The notes beneath the pieces are model-generated. The model worked only from the letters and a program-made list of their open reading frames with translations, was not told the origin of the DNA and did no database searches. This document shows, piece by piece, positions 53,929 to 62,690 of a stretch of 64,000 bases of DNA. Origin of the DNA: Nocardioides xinjiangensis. Its GTDB lineage: Bacteria; Actinomycetota; Actinomycetes; Propionibacteriales; Nocardioidaceae. The stretch is taken from the NCBI RefSeq assembly GCF_017916455.1, contig NZ_JAFMSY010000002.1, positions 1-64,000 on the forward strand. Reading direction: 5' to 3'. A program made the translations under genes and the position numbers. Positions within the stretch are counted from its first letter, which is position 1. The number at the start of each line of letters is the position of its first letter.

Positions 53929-55464
53929 TCACCGGACCCGTGGAACCTCGCCCGCGCCGGCGCGCCGGACGCCGTCCGGATCGGCGGGTTCGGGGAGAGG
54001 GCCGAACTCCTGGTTGCAGGTCCAGCCGGCGCAGGTCACGAGCTCGCGCCGACGCAGCTCGAGCGCGGCGACGACCGCGGCGTAGGCGGGGTCGTCCACG
54101 CGGTTGACCATCTCGTCCGGGTCGAGCAGCCGGTCGTAGAGGAAGGCGTCGACGCCGTCCGTGCCGTAGAGGTAGCGCTCGGTGCGCACGCCGCGGTGCG
54201 ACCAGCCGTCGCCGAGTGTCCGGCCCGTCTGGATGAGGGTGGTGTCGCGGAACGCCTGCTCCTCGCCGAGGAGGGTGGGCGCGAGGGAGCTCCCGTCCAC
54301 CTGCCACTGGGGCGTGACGCCGGTGAGCCCGGCGAAGGTCGCCGGCAGGTCCACGAGGGTCACCGGGAGGTCCGAGGTCGTCCCGGCAGCGATCCCGGGC
54401 CCCCGCACCAGCAGCGGCACCTGGAGTGCCTCGTCGGTCAGCACGTCCTTGCCGACGAAGCGGTGCTCACCGAGCGAGTAGCCGTTGTCGGAGCTGAAGA
54501 CGACGTAGGTCTCGTCGAGCACGCCCTCCTGCGACAGGGTCGCCACGAGGGAGCCGACCGCGCGGTCCACGGCCTGCAGCGACTGCAGCCGCGCGGTGTT
54601 CTCCGCGCGGACCGCGGCGCGCGAGACGGGGGAGAGGCGGCGGAGGTAGGCGGGCTGGTCGCTGACGTCGGCCTCGTCGAAGGCCGGGGCGTCGAAGGAG
54701 GACGGCCGCTGGTCGACGAAGAGGTCCTCGTCCTGCGGCATGGCCGGCGGCAGGCCGCGTCCGCCCTCGGGCGTGATGCGGTAGTGCGGGGCCAGGTGCC
54801 AGGCGTACACCACGAACGGGTCGTCGCTGCGGGCGAAGTCGCGGACGGCCTCGTTGGTGTGGTCCTCGATCACGCGGGTCACGTGGCTGCCGGTGTGGTG
54901 CTCGGGCCGGCCGTCGCCGGTCATGGAGAAGTTCACGTAGTCGTAGACGCCCTCGGTCAACGCGTCCCAGCGCGACCAGCCGGCGGGACGTACGTCGTTG
55001 GGCCCGTAGCCGTTGAGGAACTTGCCGACGAAGGCGGTGCGGTAGCCCTCGTCGCGCCACCAGGTGCTGGCCTCCTGCGCCGGGTCGAGCGCCTCGAAGC
55101 CGCCGTGCACGCCTCGGTTGTGCTGGACGCCGTTGTTCTGGGCGTACTGGCCCGTGGCGAGCTGCGCGCGAGCGGGGCAGCACAGCGGGTGCGGTGAGAT
55201 CGCGTCGGTGAGCTCCATGCCCTGGTCGGCGAGCAGCCGGCGCGTGATCGGCATGTGGTCGAGGTCGTCGTCACGCATGTCGTCGGTCAGGACGAACACC
55301 AGGTTCGGGCGGTCGACGCCCGGGGCGGGTGACTGCGTGCCCTGCGCGAGGCTCACCGGCCCGACGCGGTCGGCGTCGGTCCCCCCGGTGGTGGTGACGG
55401 TCGCCAGGGTGGCGACGAGTACGACGAGGAGGGCAGCCGTGATCGACTGTGCCCACCCTCGCAT
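53929..55464 (-). CDS. Exported Cys-type sulfatase
   Basis: A 511-residue sulfatase-family hydrolase. Residues ~8-24 form a signal/anchor helix. The maturation motif is Cys95-x-Pro-x-Arg within PLCCPARAQLATG, so Cys95 should be converted to formylglycine. Metal ligands are seen in FVLTDDMRDDDL (Asp pair) and FSSDNGYSLGEHR (Asp-Asn), with GKFLNGYGPN and HLAPHYRI as other active-site parts. The C-terminal CAGWTCNQEF pair may form a disulfide. It probably removes sulfate from an external carbohydrate or other ester. ATG 55464 sits 246 bp from the divergent CNNM gene. Confidence 0.88.
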   Translation of the reverse strand: MRGWAQSITAALLVVLVATLATVTTTGGTDADRVGPVSLAQGTQSPAPGVDRPNLVFVLTDDMRDDDLDHMPITRRLLADQGMELTDAISPHPLCCPARAQLATGQYAQNNGVQHNRGVHGGFEALDPAQEASTWWRDEGYRTAFVGKFLNGYGPNDVRPAGWSRWDALTEGVYDYVNFSMTGDGRPEHHTGSHVTRVIEDHTNEAVRDFARSDDPFVVYAWHLAPHYRITPEGGRGLPPAMPQDEDLFVDQRPSSFDAPAFDEADVSDQPAYLRRLSPVSRAAVRAENTARLQSLQAVDRAVGSLVATLSQEGVLDETYVVFSSDNGYSLGEHRFVGKDVLTDEALQVPLLVRGPGIAAGTTSDLPVTLVDLPATFAGLTGVTPQWQVDGSSLAPTLLGEEQAFRDTTLIQTGRTLGDGWSHRGVRTERYLYGTDGVDAFLYDRLLDPDEMVNRVDDPAYAAVVAALELRRRELVTCAGWTCNQEFGPLPEPADPDGVRRAGAGEVPRVR

Positions 55465-55710
55465 CTACGTCATTCCTCGCCGGGACCCCCGAGGGTCCTT
55501 GTCGCCCGCCCGTGTGGGGGCAACAGTAGGACGGGCCGGCGTCGCTCCCCAAAGCGACACGACGACTGTGGCGGAACGCATCCGAGTCGTTACCCTGTGG
55601 TCTCCTGGCGCCCGCCGGCGTCGACCCACCGAGCAGAAGGAACCCCCAGCACCAGTCATGGACGACGGTCAAAGTCCCCGCACGGCCGCGCTCGACCCAG
55701 GGCGCGCGTC
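55465..55710. other. Divergent intergenic region with a coupled mini-ORF
   Basis: TACCCT at 55591-55596 is a candidate -10 for the CNNM operon. An 18-codon ORF (55658-55714) starts at ATG and its TGA overlaps the CNNM GTG as GTGA, which may provide translation coupling because the GTG itself lacks a ribosome site. No other gene is seen. Confidence 0.4.
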
Positions 55711-57123
55711 GTGACCCCGCTCCTGCTCCTCCTCGTCTCGCTGGCCCTGGTGGCCGCCTGCGGCCTCTTCGTCGCCGCTGAGTTCGCGTTCGTCACCGTC
55801 GACCGGCCGAGCGTCGAGCGCGCCGCCGCCGACGGCGACGAGGGCGCCCGTGGCGTCCAGCTGGCCCTCCGGTCGCTGTCGACCCAGCTCTCCGGTGCCC
55901 AGGTCGGCATCACCGTGACCAACCTGGCCATCGGCTTCCTGGCCGAGCCGGCCATCGCCCAGCTCATCGACGGTCCCCTGGCGGCCGCGGGCGTGCCCCA
56001 CGGAGCCGTGACGCCCCTGTCGCTGGCGCTCGGGCTCGCCATCGGCACCGTCGTGACGATGATCTTCGGCGAGATGGTCCCGAAGAACATCGCCATCTCG
56101 CGCCCGCTCGAGACCGCACGCACGACGCAGGGCTTCATGCGCGCCTTCACCGCCCTCACCCGGGGGCCGATCCACGCGCTCAACGGCTCGGCCAACGCGA
56201 TCGTGCGCCGTCTCGGCATCGAGCCGCAGGAGGAGCTGCGCTCGGCACGCAGCTCCCAGGAGCTGTCCTCGCTCGTGCAGCGCTCCGCCGACCAGGGCAC
56301 GCTGGACGCCGACACCGCCGAGCTGGTCGAGCGCTCGGTGGAGTTCGGCAGCCGCACGGCCGGCGAGATCATGACGCCGCGGGTGCGCAGCACGACGGTG
56401 GAGGACGGCGACCGCGTCTCGTCCGTCATCGAGCTGGCCCGCCAGACCGGGCACTCGCGCTTCCCCGTGCTCGACGCCGAGGACGTGGTCGTCGGCACCG
56501 TGCACGTCAAGCACGCCGTCGCCGTACCGGTCCACGAGCGCGCGACGACCCGCATCCGGCACGTGATGGTCAAGCCGGTCGTGGTGCCCGACAGCCTGCG
56601 GCTCGACCCGCTCCTCGCCCTGCTGCGGCAGGACGGCTTCCAGATGGCGATCGTGCTCGACGAGTACGGCGGTCACGCGGGCATCGTGACGCTGGAGGAC
56701 GTGGTCGAGGAGATCGTCGGCGACATCTCCGACGAGCACGATCGTCTGGGGTCCCGCATACGCCAGCGGCGCGACGGCAGCTGGACCCTGTCCGGCCTGC
56801 TCCGGCCCGACGAGGTGGAGGACGCGACCGGGATCGAGCTGCCCGACCACGAGGACTACGACACGGTCGCCGGCCTGGTGATGCGCGAGCTCGGCAAGAT
56901 CCCGGAGCCCGGTGATCGCATCGAGGTGCCGGTGCCCGACCGCGCGGACCCGCACGAGCTGCGGGAGCGGCTCGTGACGCTGACGGTGGAGCGGATGGAC
57001 GGACTGCGCATCGACCGTCTCGACCTGCGGCTCGTCGCCCCGACGGCGGGGGAGCGCCCAGGCGCGAGCGCGGAGGACACTGCGCCGAGCGGGACGTCCG
57101 CGACGAGGGGAGCCGCGCGATGA
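55711..57123 (+). CDS. CNNM/CBS-domain transporter-like protein (hemolysin family) 1
   Basis: A 470-residue membrane protein. An N-terminal DUF21/CNNM domain with ~4 helices ([55 protein letters not shown]) is followed by a CBS pair (GEIMTPRVRSTTVEDGD; IRHVMVKPVVVPDSL) and a C-terminal CorC/HlyC domain (LSGLLRPDEVEDATGIELPDHEDYDTVAGLVM). The family is linked to Mg2+ or Co2+ efflux. GTG 55711 has no good ribosome site; it is coupled to an upstream mini-ORF. It overlaps the second copy by ATGA. Confidence 0.9.
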   Translation: MTPLLLLLVSLALVAACGLFVAAEFAFVTVDRPSVERAAADGDEGARGVQLALRSLSTQLSGAQVGITVTNLAIGFLAEPAIAQLIDGPLAAAGVPHGAVTPLSLALGLAIGTVVTMIFGEMVPKNIAISRPLETARTTQGFMRAFTALTRGPIHALNGSANAIVRRLGIEPQEELRSARSSQELSSLVQRSADQGTLDADTAELVERSVEFGSRTAGEIMTPRVRSTTVEDGDRVSSVIELARQTGHSRFPVLDAEDVVVGTVHVKHAVAVPVHERATTRIRHVMVKPVVVPDSLRLDPLLALLRQDGFQMAIVLDEYGGHAGIVTLEDVVEEIVGDISDEHDRLGSRIRQRRDGSWTLSGLLRPDEVEDATGIELPDHEDYDTVAGLVMRELGKIPEPGDRIEVPVPDRADPHELRERLVTLTVERMDGLRIDRLDLRLVAPTAGERPGASAEDTAPSGTSATRGAAR

Positions 57124-58181
57124 ACGGCGACCTGTTCGGTGTCGGCCTGGCCGTCGTGCTGCTCGGCCTCAACGCCTTCTTCGTGGGAGCGGAGTTCGCG
57201 CTCCTCGCCGCCCGCCGCAGCCAGATCGAGCCGCGCGCGCAGGAGGGCTCCCGCGCCGCCCGGACGACCCTGCGGGCGATGGAGAACGTCTCCCTCGTCA
57301 TGGCCGGCGCCCAGCTCGGCATCACGGTCTGCTCGCTGGGACTCGGCGCCATCGGCGAGCCGGCCGTGGCCCACCTGCTCGAGCCGCTCTTCCACGCCGC
57401 CCACCTGCCGGAGGACCTGCTGCACCCGGTGTCGTTCGTCGTGGCGATGTCGATCGTGGTGTACCTCCACGTCGTGCTGGGCGAGATGGTGCCGAAGAAC
57501 ATCGCGCTCGCGGGCGCCGACCGGGCAGCCCTGGTGCTGAGCCCCCCGATGATGGTCGTCGTCACGGTGCTCCGCCCCGTCATCGCCGGGCTCAACCTCG
57601 CCGCCAACGGCGTGCTCCGGCTGCTGCGGATCGAGCCCAAGGACGAGGTGCACTCGAGCTTCACCCGCGAGGAGGTCGCCGCCCTCGTCGAGGAGTCGCG
57701 GGGCGAGGGGCTGCTCGAGGCGGAGGAGTACGACCGGCTCGCCGGCGCCCTCGGGTTCACCGAGAAGTCCGTGTCCTCGATCCTGATGACCCCCGACACC
57801 CTCGCCACCGTCGCCCCCGGGTCGACCGTCGCCGACGTCGAGGCGCTGTGCGCGGCCACCGGCTTCAGCCGGTTCCCGGTCGCCGGTCCCGACGGCACGC
57901 TGCTCGGCTACCTCCACATCAAGGACGCGCTGGAGTCCGACGACGACAAGCGCTCGCGCGTCATCGAGGACAAGTGGATCCGGCCGTTCGCGTCGGTCAA
58001 CCCCGACGACCTGCTCCACGACGCGCTCGAGAGCCTCCAGGCCAAGGGCGCCCACATGGCACGCGTGGTGCGGCGCGACGGCGAGGTCATCGGCCTGGTC
58101 ACGCTGGAGGACGTGCTCGAGGAGCTGGTCGGCGAGATCCGCGACGCGGCACACCACGACGTGTCACCGGTGGACGCCTGA
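57120..58181 (+). CDS. CNNM/CBS-domain transporter-like protein 2
   Basis: A 353-residue companion of the upstream gene: DUF21/CNNM domain (GLAVVLLGLNAFFVGAEFALLAARRSQIEPRA; YLHVVLGEMVPKNIALAGADRAAL) and CBS pair (SILMTPDTLATVAPGSTVADV; RVVRRDGEVIGLVTLEDVLEELVGEI). It ends soon after the second CBS motif and lacks the CorC/HlyC domain seen in copy 1. M. tuberculosis has the same long/short pair (Rv1842c-Rv1841c). The two probably form a heteromer. The start ATG overlaps copy 1's stop by 4 bp. Confidence 0.9.
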   Translation: MNGDLFGVGLAVVLLGLNAFFVGAEFALLAARRSQIEPRAQEGSRAARTTLRAMENVSLVMAGAQLGITVCSLGLGAIGEPAVAHLLEPLFHAAHLPEDLLHPVSFVVAMSIVVYLHVVLGEMVPKNIALAGADRAALVLSPPMMVVVTVLRPVIAGLNLAANGVLRLLRIEPKDEVHSSFTREEVAALVEESRGEGLLEAEEYDRLAGALGFTEKSVSSILMTPDTLATVAPGSTVADVEALCAATGFSRFPVAGPDGTLLGYLHIKDALESDDDKRSRVIEDKWIRPFASVNPDDLLHDALESLQAKGAHMARVVRRDGEVIGLVTLEDVLEELVGEIRDAAHHDVSPVDA

Positions 58182-58189
58182 GCGCTGGA

Positions 58190-58195
58190 TAGGGT
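58190..58195 (+). promoter_or_regulatory. -10 element for leaderless CDP-alcohol transferase gene
   Basis: TAGGGT ends 6 nt before GTG 58202. It opens the block that runs through DUF881 genes to gcvH. Confidence 0.5.
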
Positions 58196-58201
58196 TCGTC
58201 C

Positions 58202-58801
58202 GTGCCAGAGGAAGCGACCCGCGTCTGGACCGTGCCCAACATCATCAGTGTGGTGCGGCTCGCCGGTGTGCCGTTGTTCCTGTGGCTCGTCCTGGGGCCC
58301 GAGGCCGACGCCCTCGCCCTCGTCGTCCTCATGGTGGCCGGGTTCACCGACTTCCTCGACGGCTGGCTGGCGCGCCGGCTGGACCAGTACTCCACCCTCG
58401 GGGAGATCCTCGACCCGGTCGCCGACAGGCTCTACATCCTGGCGGTCGTGGTCGGGCTGCTCCTGCGCGACATCATCCCGTGGTGGGTGGCGGTCGCGCT
58501 GCCGCTGCGTGACCTCTTCCTGTGGGGACTCGTGCCGGTCCTGCGCACCCGGGGCTACTCCGCGCTCCCGGTGCACTTCCTCGGCAAGGCCGCCACCTTC
58601 AACCTGCTCTACGCGTTCCCGCTGCTCCTGCTGGGCGGTGGCGACGGCATCGTCGCCACCCTCGCCCGGACCTTCGGGTGGGCGTTCGCGTGGTGGGGCA
58701 TCGGCCTCTACTGGTGGGCCGGTGTCCTCTACGCGTGGCAGGTGCGCACGCTGCTGAGGGACACCCCCCGCCGCACGTCACCGGCGTCCGAGCATGGCTG
58801 A
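58202..58801 (+). CDS. CDP-alcohol phosphatidyltransferase family protein (PgsA2-like)
   Basis: A 199-residue membrane enzyme with ~5-6 helices. The catalytic motif D-x2-DG-x2-AR-x8-G-x3-D-x3-D is complete in DFLDGWLARRLDQYSTLGEI followed by LDPVAD. It is in the position of Rv1822 (pgsA2), which belongs to the phosphatidylglycerophosphate/cardiolipin synthase group; the precise alcohol substrate is not certain. A leaderless promoter precedes it. It overlaps the DUF881 gene by 8 bp. Confidence 0.88.
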   Translation: MPEEATRVWTVPNIISVVRLAGVPLFLWLVLGPEADALALVVLMVAGFTDFLDGWLARRLDQYSTLGEILDPVADRLYILAVVVGLLLRDIIPWWVAVALPLRDLFLWGLVPVLRTRGYSALPVHFLGKAATFNLLYAFPLLLLGGGDGIVATLARTFGWAFAWWGIGLYWWAGVLYAWQVRTLLRDTPRRTSPASEHG

Positions 58802-59678
58802 GCCCTCCGCCGGCACCACCGAGCGCCGCCTCCCCGAGCACGTCACCACGCCGCTGCTGACGCTGATCACCACGCGCTCGATGGACGAGGACTACGCGCA
58901 CGTCGCGCAGCAGCGTGCCGCAGCGGGCGACGTACGCCCCCAGGTCGCGCGGCCGCACTGGTCGAGCGTGCTCGCGATCGCCGCGCTGGGCGTGATGGCG
59001 GCCGTCGTGGCCGCGCAGACGGACCGGCAGGCCGACGTCGACGAGCTGAGCCGCGCCGCGCTCATCGAGCAGATCGACATGCGCAGCGACGAGGTCCGCG
59101 CGCTGCAGCGCCAGGTCGTCGAGCTGACCAGCTCCAACGCGGACGCGGCGAGCAGGAGCACGCAGCTGCAGGGACGGCTCGACGACATCCAGTCGCGTGT
59201 GCGGCGCGCCGAGCTCAACACCGGCTACTCGGCCGTGCACGGCCCCGGCGTGCGCATCACCGTCGACAACCGGCCCGACGTCGAGGTCAACAGCGAGATC
59301 CGCGACGAGGACCTCGCGATCCTCGTCGACGGGCTCTTCGAGGCGGGCGCGGAGGCCGTCGCCGTCAACGACCAGCGGATCAACGTCCTCGGCGGGATCC
59401 GCAACACCAACCGCGCGATCCACGTGAACGGGCGGCCCGTCATCCCGCCCTACGTGGTGTCCGCGATCGGCGACCCGAGGACCCTGCAGGCGCGCCTGCT
59501 CCAGACCAGCCAGGGGCAGGAGTGGTTCACGCTCGTCGACGGGCTGGACTTCGTCTACTCGTCGGAGAATGTGGACGACATCCGCCTGCCGCCGGCGCCC
59601 GAGCGGGCGCTTCGTGATGTGATCGAGCTCGACGCCGACGCCTCCAGCGGACCGACCAGAGAGGGGAGCTCGCCGTGA
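58794..59678 (+). CDS. DUF881 family protein 1
   Basis: A 294-residue protein. One membrane helix (WSSVLAIAALGVMAAVVAAQT, residues ~63-83) is followed by a coiled coil (ALQRQVVELTSSNADAASRSTQ) and the DUF881 domain (NTGYSAVHGPGVRITVDNRP; AEAVAVNDQRINVLGGIRNT). The first ~60 residues are cytosolic. DUF881 proteins flanking a small basic protein are a conserved actinobacterial and firmicute set near division genes (Rv1823-Rv1825 here); their role is unknown. It overlaps the next gene by GTGA. Confidence 0.88.
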   Translation: MAEPSAGTTERRLPEHVTTPLLTLITTRSMDEDYAHVAQQRAAAGDVRPQVARPHWSSVLAIAALGVMAAVVAAQTDRQADVDELSRAALIEQIDMRSDEVRALQRQVVELTSSNADAASRSTQLQGRLDDIQSRVRRAELNTGYSAVHGPGVRITVDNRPDVEVNSEIRDEDLAILVDGLFEAGAEAVAVNDQRINVLGGIRNTNRAIHVNGRPVIPPYVVSAIGDPRTLQARLLQTSQGQEWFTLVDGLDFVYSSENVDDIRLPPAPERALRDVIELDADASSGPTREGSSP

Positions 59679-60007
59679 TCGCCGCCCTTGGGCTGCTCCT
59701 CGGCATCATCGCCGGACTCGCGTTCGCGCCCGACGTGCCCCTGGGCCTGCAGAACTACCTGCCCATCGCGGTCGTGGCGGCCCTCGACGCGGTGTTCGGC
59801 GGCCTGCGCGCCTACCTCGACGGCATCTTCGACGACAAGGTCTTCGTCGTCTCGTTCGTCAGCAACGTCGTCGTGGCCGCGGCGATCGTCTACCTCGGCG
59901 ACCAGCTCGGCGTCGGGTCGCAGCTGAGCACGGGCGTCATCGTCGTGCTCGGCATCCGCATCTTCTCCAACGTGGCGGCGATCCGCAGGCACGTGTTCCA
60001 TGCCTGA
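59675..60007 (+). CDS. sbp: Small basic protein, DUF1290 family
   Basis: A 110-residue membrane protein with three to four helices, the Sbp/DUF1290 family. Signature parts are LGIIAGLAFAPDVPLGLQNYLPIAVVAALDAVFGGLRAYLDGIFDDKVFVVSFVSN. It lies between two DUF881 genes exactly as in M. tuberculosis Rv1823-Rv1825. GTG 59675 overlaps the upstream stop by 4 bp and its own end overlaps the next ATG by 8 bp. Function unknown. Confidence 0.92.
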   Translation: MIAALGLLLGIIAGLAFAPDVPLGLQNYLPIAVVAALDAVFGGLRAYLDGIFDDKVFVVSFVSNVVVAAAIVYLGDQLGVGSQLSTGVIVVLGIRIFSNVAAIRRHVFHA

Positions 60008-60764
60008 CGAGCGACCGGCGCACGGGCGGCCCGCACCGGACGAGCCCGGCCGCGAGCGGCTCCGGGTGGCGCTGACGAAGCCGACGCGCCGCCAGGCGGT
60101 GGTGGCCGTGCTCCTCGCGGTGCTCGGCTTCGCCTTCGTCGTCCAGGTCCGCGACACGCAGGCCAACGACACCTACGAGGGACTGCGCGAGGGCGAGCTC
60201 ATCGAGGTGCTCGACGGACTCACCGGCACCGCCGAGCGGGCGCGCCGCGAGGTCGACCGGCTCGAGGCGCGCCGCGACGAGCTCCAGGACGAGAACCAGG
60301 CCCGCGCCGCCGCCCTCGACGAGGCCGAGCAGCGGGTGCGCACGCTCAACATCATCGCCGGCCTCGTGCCGGTCACGGGCCCCGGCCTGCGGGTGACCAT
60401 CACCGAGTCCACCAGCCGGGTCAGCGTCGGGTCGCTGCTCGACACCGTCCAGGAGCTGCGCACCGCCGGAGCGGAGGCGATGGAGTTCAACGACTCCATC
60501 CGCCTCGGCGCGGACAGCTCGTTCGAGAACGCCGTCGGCGGGATCGAGCTCGACGACCAGCTGCTCGAGCCGCCGTACGTCCTCGACGTCATCGGCGACC
60601 CGCACGTCCTCCGCACGGCGCTGACCTTCTCGACCGGCCCCATCGAGACGCTCGAGACGCTCGACGGCGCGACGGTGACCGTCGAGGAGCTCGAGCAGGT
60701 CGAGATCACCAGCGTCCGCGACGCGCCCCGGCCCGAGTATGCGGAGCCCGGCAGCGGCCAGTAG
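60000..60764 (+). CDS. DUF881 family protein 2
   Basis: A 254-residue homologue of the gene two places upstream. Membrane helix at ~35-52 ([19 protein letters not shown]), a coiled coil with [19 protein letters not shown], and the DUF881 domain ([38 protein letters not shown]). The two DUF881 proteins may pair through their coiled coils. Its TAG stop forms the start of the gcvH -10 element. Confidence 0.88.
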   Translation: MPDERPAHGRPAPDEPGRERLRVALTKPTRRQAVVAVLLAVLGFAFVVQVRDTQANDTYEGLREGELIEVLDGLTGTAERARREVDRLEARRDELQDENQARAAALDEAEQRVRTLNIIAGLVPVTGPGLRVTITESTSRVSVGSLLDTVQELRTAGAEAMEFNDSIRLGADSSFENAVGGIELDDQLLEPPYVLDVIGDPHVLRTALTFSTGPIETLETLDGATVTVEELEQVEITSVRDAPRPEYAEPGSGQ

Positions 60765-60767
60765 CCT
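60762..60767 (+). promoter_or_regulatory. -10 element upstream of gcvH
   Basis: TAGCCT includes the stop codon of DUF881 protein 2. The predicted start would give a ~50-nt leader with a GAGGAGC ribosome site before GTG 60823. Confidence 0.35.
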
Positions 60768-60822
60768 GCCGAGGAGCCGCGGCCACCAGCCGACGTACCC
60801 GCCGACCACCCGAGGAGCCCCC

Positions 60823-61209
60823 GTGTATCCGGAGAACCTGAAGTACACCAGCGAGCACGAGTGGGTCCGCACCCCCGGCGACACCGACGGCTCGGTCCGG
60901 GTCGGCATCACGGAGTTCGCGCAGGACGCCCTCGGCGACATCGTCTACGTGTCGCTGCCGCAGGTGGGCGACCAAGTCACGGCCGGCGAGACCTGCGGCG
61001 AGCTCGAGTCGACCAAGTCGGTCAGCGACATCTACGCGCCGGTCACCGGCGAGGTGGTCGCCACCAACTCGGCCCTCGACGCCACGCCCGAGCTGGTCAA
61101 CAGCGACCCCTACGAGGCCGGCTGGCTCTTCGAGGTCAGCGTCACCGACGCGTCCGAGGTCGACGGCCTCATGGACGCCGCGGCCTACCAGGCCGGCCTG
61201 GGCGGCTGA
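60823..61209 (+). CDS. gcvH: Glycine cleavage system H protein
   Basis: A 128-residue lipoyl-carrier protein of the glycine cleavage complex. The lipoylation site is Lys65 in [22 protein letters not shown]-terminal YTSEHEWVR and [20 protein letters not shown] are typical. GTG 60823 follows CGAGGAGCC. No gcvP or gcvT is nearby, as in M. tuberculosis where gcvH (Rv1826) also lies next to garA. A candidate operator lies between its stop and garA. Confidence 0.96.
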   Translation: MYPENLKYTSEHEWVRTPGDTDGSVRVGITEFAQDALGDIVYVSLPQVGDQVTAGETCGELESTKSVSDIYAPVTGEVVATNSALDATPELVNSDPYEAGWLFEVSVTDASEVDGLMDAAAYQAGLGG

Positions 61210-61272
61210 GTCGTCCGCCCGGTCGCCGACCACCGGATCCACCGGGCTGGTAAGTTCGGACCAACCGTCAAC

Positions 61273-61296
61273 CTCAACCCTCGGCTGAGGGTTCAG
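61273..61296. promoter_or_regulatory. Candidate MerR-type operator upstream of garA
   Basis: Ten-nt inverted arms (61273-61282 and 61287-61296; 9 of 10 pair) flank GGCT. TAAGTT at 61251-61256 is a possible -10 just upstream. The outer half-sites CTCAACC and GGTTCAG are identical to those of the repeat at 63213-63233. Confidence 0.5.
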
Positions 61297-61319
61297 TGTC
61301 GATCCGTCGAGGAGCCTCC

Positions 61320-61832
61320 ATGCCGTTCTGCACCGCCTGTGGCAAGCAGAACCCTGACGATGCCCGCTTCTGTGCCCAGTGCGGCACCAAGCTGCTCGGC
61401 GGGGACGACGCGGGCACCAGCCCGGTCGAGACCACAGCGACGATCACCTTCGGGGCGCCCGACCAGCGCGAGTCCTCCGACCGCCAGCTGAGCCCGGTCG
61501 ACGCGGCCGCCGTGGACGCGCTGCCCGAGGGTCACGCCCTGCTCGTCGTCCAGCGCGGTCCCAGCGCCGGCAGCCGCTTCCTGCTCGACACCGACGTCGT
61601 CGGTGCGGGCCGTCACCCCGACAGCGAGATCTTCCTCGACGACGTCACCGTCTCGCGCCGGCACGCGGAGTTCCGGCGCTCCGGCACCGGCTACGCCGTC
61701 AGCGACGTGGGCAGCCTCAACGGCACCTACGTCAACCGCGACCGCATCGACTCCGTCGAGCTAAACGACGGCGACGAGGTGCAGATCGGCAAGTACCGGC
61801 TCGTCTTCTTCTCCTCCCACCCGGGCAGCTGA
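61320..61832 (+). CDS. garA: FHA-domain regulator GarA with zinc ribbon
   Basis: A 170-residue GarA/OdhI-type protein that, in its family, inhibits 2-oxoglutarate dehydrogenase and adjusts glutamate metabolism, controlled by Ser/Thr kinases such as PknG. Residues 1-26 are a zinc ribbon (Cys4, Cys7, Cys18, Cys21) not present in the mycobacterial protein. The phospho-acceptor pair is Thr38-Thr39 in VETTATITF. The FHA core is VGAGRHPDSEIFLDDVTVSRRHAEF and DVGSLNGTYVN. ATG 61320 has a GGAGC site. ftsR follows after 3 bases. Confidence 0.93.
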   Translation: MPFCTACGKQNPDDARFCAQCGTKLLGGDDAGTSPVETTATITFGAPDQRESSDRQLSPVDAAAVDALPEGHALLVVQRGPSAGSRFLLDTDVVGAGRHPDSEIFLDDVTVSRRHAEFRRSGTGYAVSDVGSLNGTYVNRDRIDSVELNDGDEVQIGKYRLVFFSSHPGS

Positions 61833-61835
61833 TCC

Positions 61836-62576
61836 GTGGCCGCCTCGGCATCGGCAGGGCAGGGTCGCGGCGCCCGCTACAACATCGGGCAGGTCCTCGA
61901 CCAGCTCCGTCCTGACTTCCCGGGCGTGACGATCCCCAAGATCCGCTTCCTCGAGGACCAGGGCCTGGTCAAGCCCGAGCGCACCGCGGCCGGCTACCGG
62001 AAGTTCTCGGGCGAGGACGTCGCGCGGCTGCGCTACATCCTGCTGATGCAGCGCGACCACTACCTGCCGCTGAAGGTCATCGGCGACCACCTCGACGCCA
62101 TCGACCGCGGCCTCGAGCCGCCGGCGATCGAGTCGGTCGTGCCGACGGTGCCCAAGGTGGCCCTCGCCTCCGACGGGCTGCCCAGCCCGGAGTCGTTCCG
62201 CCGCACCAGCGACCTGCGTCTCTCGCGCCGGGAGCTGATCAAGGTCGCGGAGATCTCCGAGGAGCTGCTCGCGCAGCTCGAGCAGTACGGCCTGGTCAGC
62301 GCGCGGACCGGCACGGGGCACTTCGACAGCGACGCCCTCGTCGTCGCCCAGACCGCGCGCGAGCTGGCCGACTTCGGCTTCGAGCCGCGCCACCTGCGGG
62401 CCTTCAAGACGGCGGCCGACCGGGAGGTCGGGCTGGTGCAGCAGGTCGTGGCCCCGCTGGCCCGGGGCCGCGACGCGGCTGCTCGCGGACGCGCCGAGGA
62501 CGCCACCTCGGAGATCGCGGCCCTGTCGGTGCGGCTGCACGCCACGCTGGTGAAGGTGGGCCTCGACCGGGGCTGA
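61836..62576 (+). CDS. ftsR: MerR family regulator FtsR
   Basis: A 246-residue MerR-type activator like Rv1828 and Corynebacterium FtsR, which controls ftsZ. The N-terminal winged helix is YNIGQVLDQLRPDFPGVTIPKIRFLEDQGLVKPERTAAGYRKFSGEDVARLRYI; helices after ~75 make the dimerisation and effector part, ending ELADFGFEPRHLRAF. GTG 61836 starts 3 bases after the garA stop. It might bind the repeats at 61273 and 63213, but that is untested. Confidence 0.9.
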   Translation: MAASASAGQGRGARYNIGQVLDQLRPDFPGVTIPKIRFLEDQGLVKPERTAAGYRKFSGEDVARLRYILLMQRDHYLPLKVIGDHLDAIDRGLEPPAIESVVPTVPKVALASDGLPSPESFRRTSDLRLSRRELIKVAEISEELLAQLEQYGLVSARTGTGHFDSDALVVAQTARELADFGFEPRHLRAFKTAADREVGLVQQVVAPLARGRDAAARGRAEDATSEIAALSVRLHATLVKVGLDRG

Positions 62577-62678
62577 CCCCTGAGCGGTGCGTCCCGCGGG
62601 TGCGTGGCCGGCCACCCGCCGGCGGGGACGCTCGGAGGGGCACCGCCGACAGGCACCTCCAACCTCACCAGCCGTGAG

Positions 62679-62684
62679 TAGGGT
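62679..62684 (+). promoter_or_regulatory. -10 element for the bifunctional nuclease-family gene
   Basis: TAGGGT ends 6 nt before ATG 62691, leaderless geometry. A GGAGCC between them could also act as a ribosome site if transcription starts further upstream. Confidence 0.45.
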
Positions 62685-62690
62685 GGAGCC

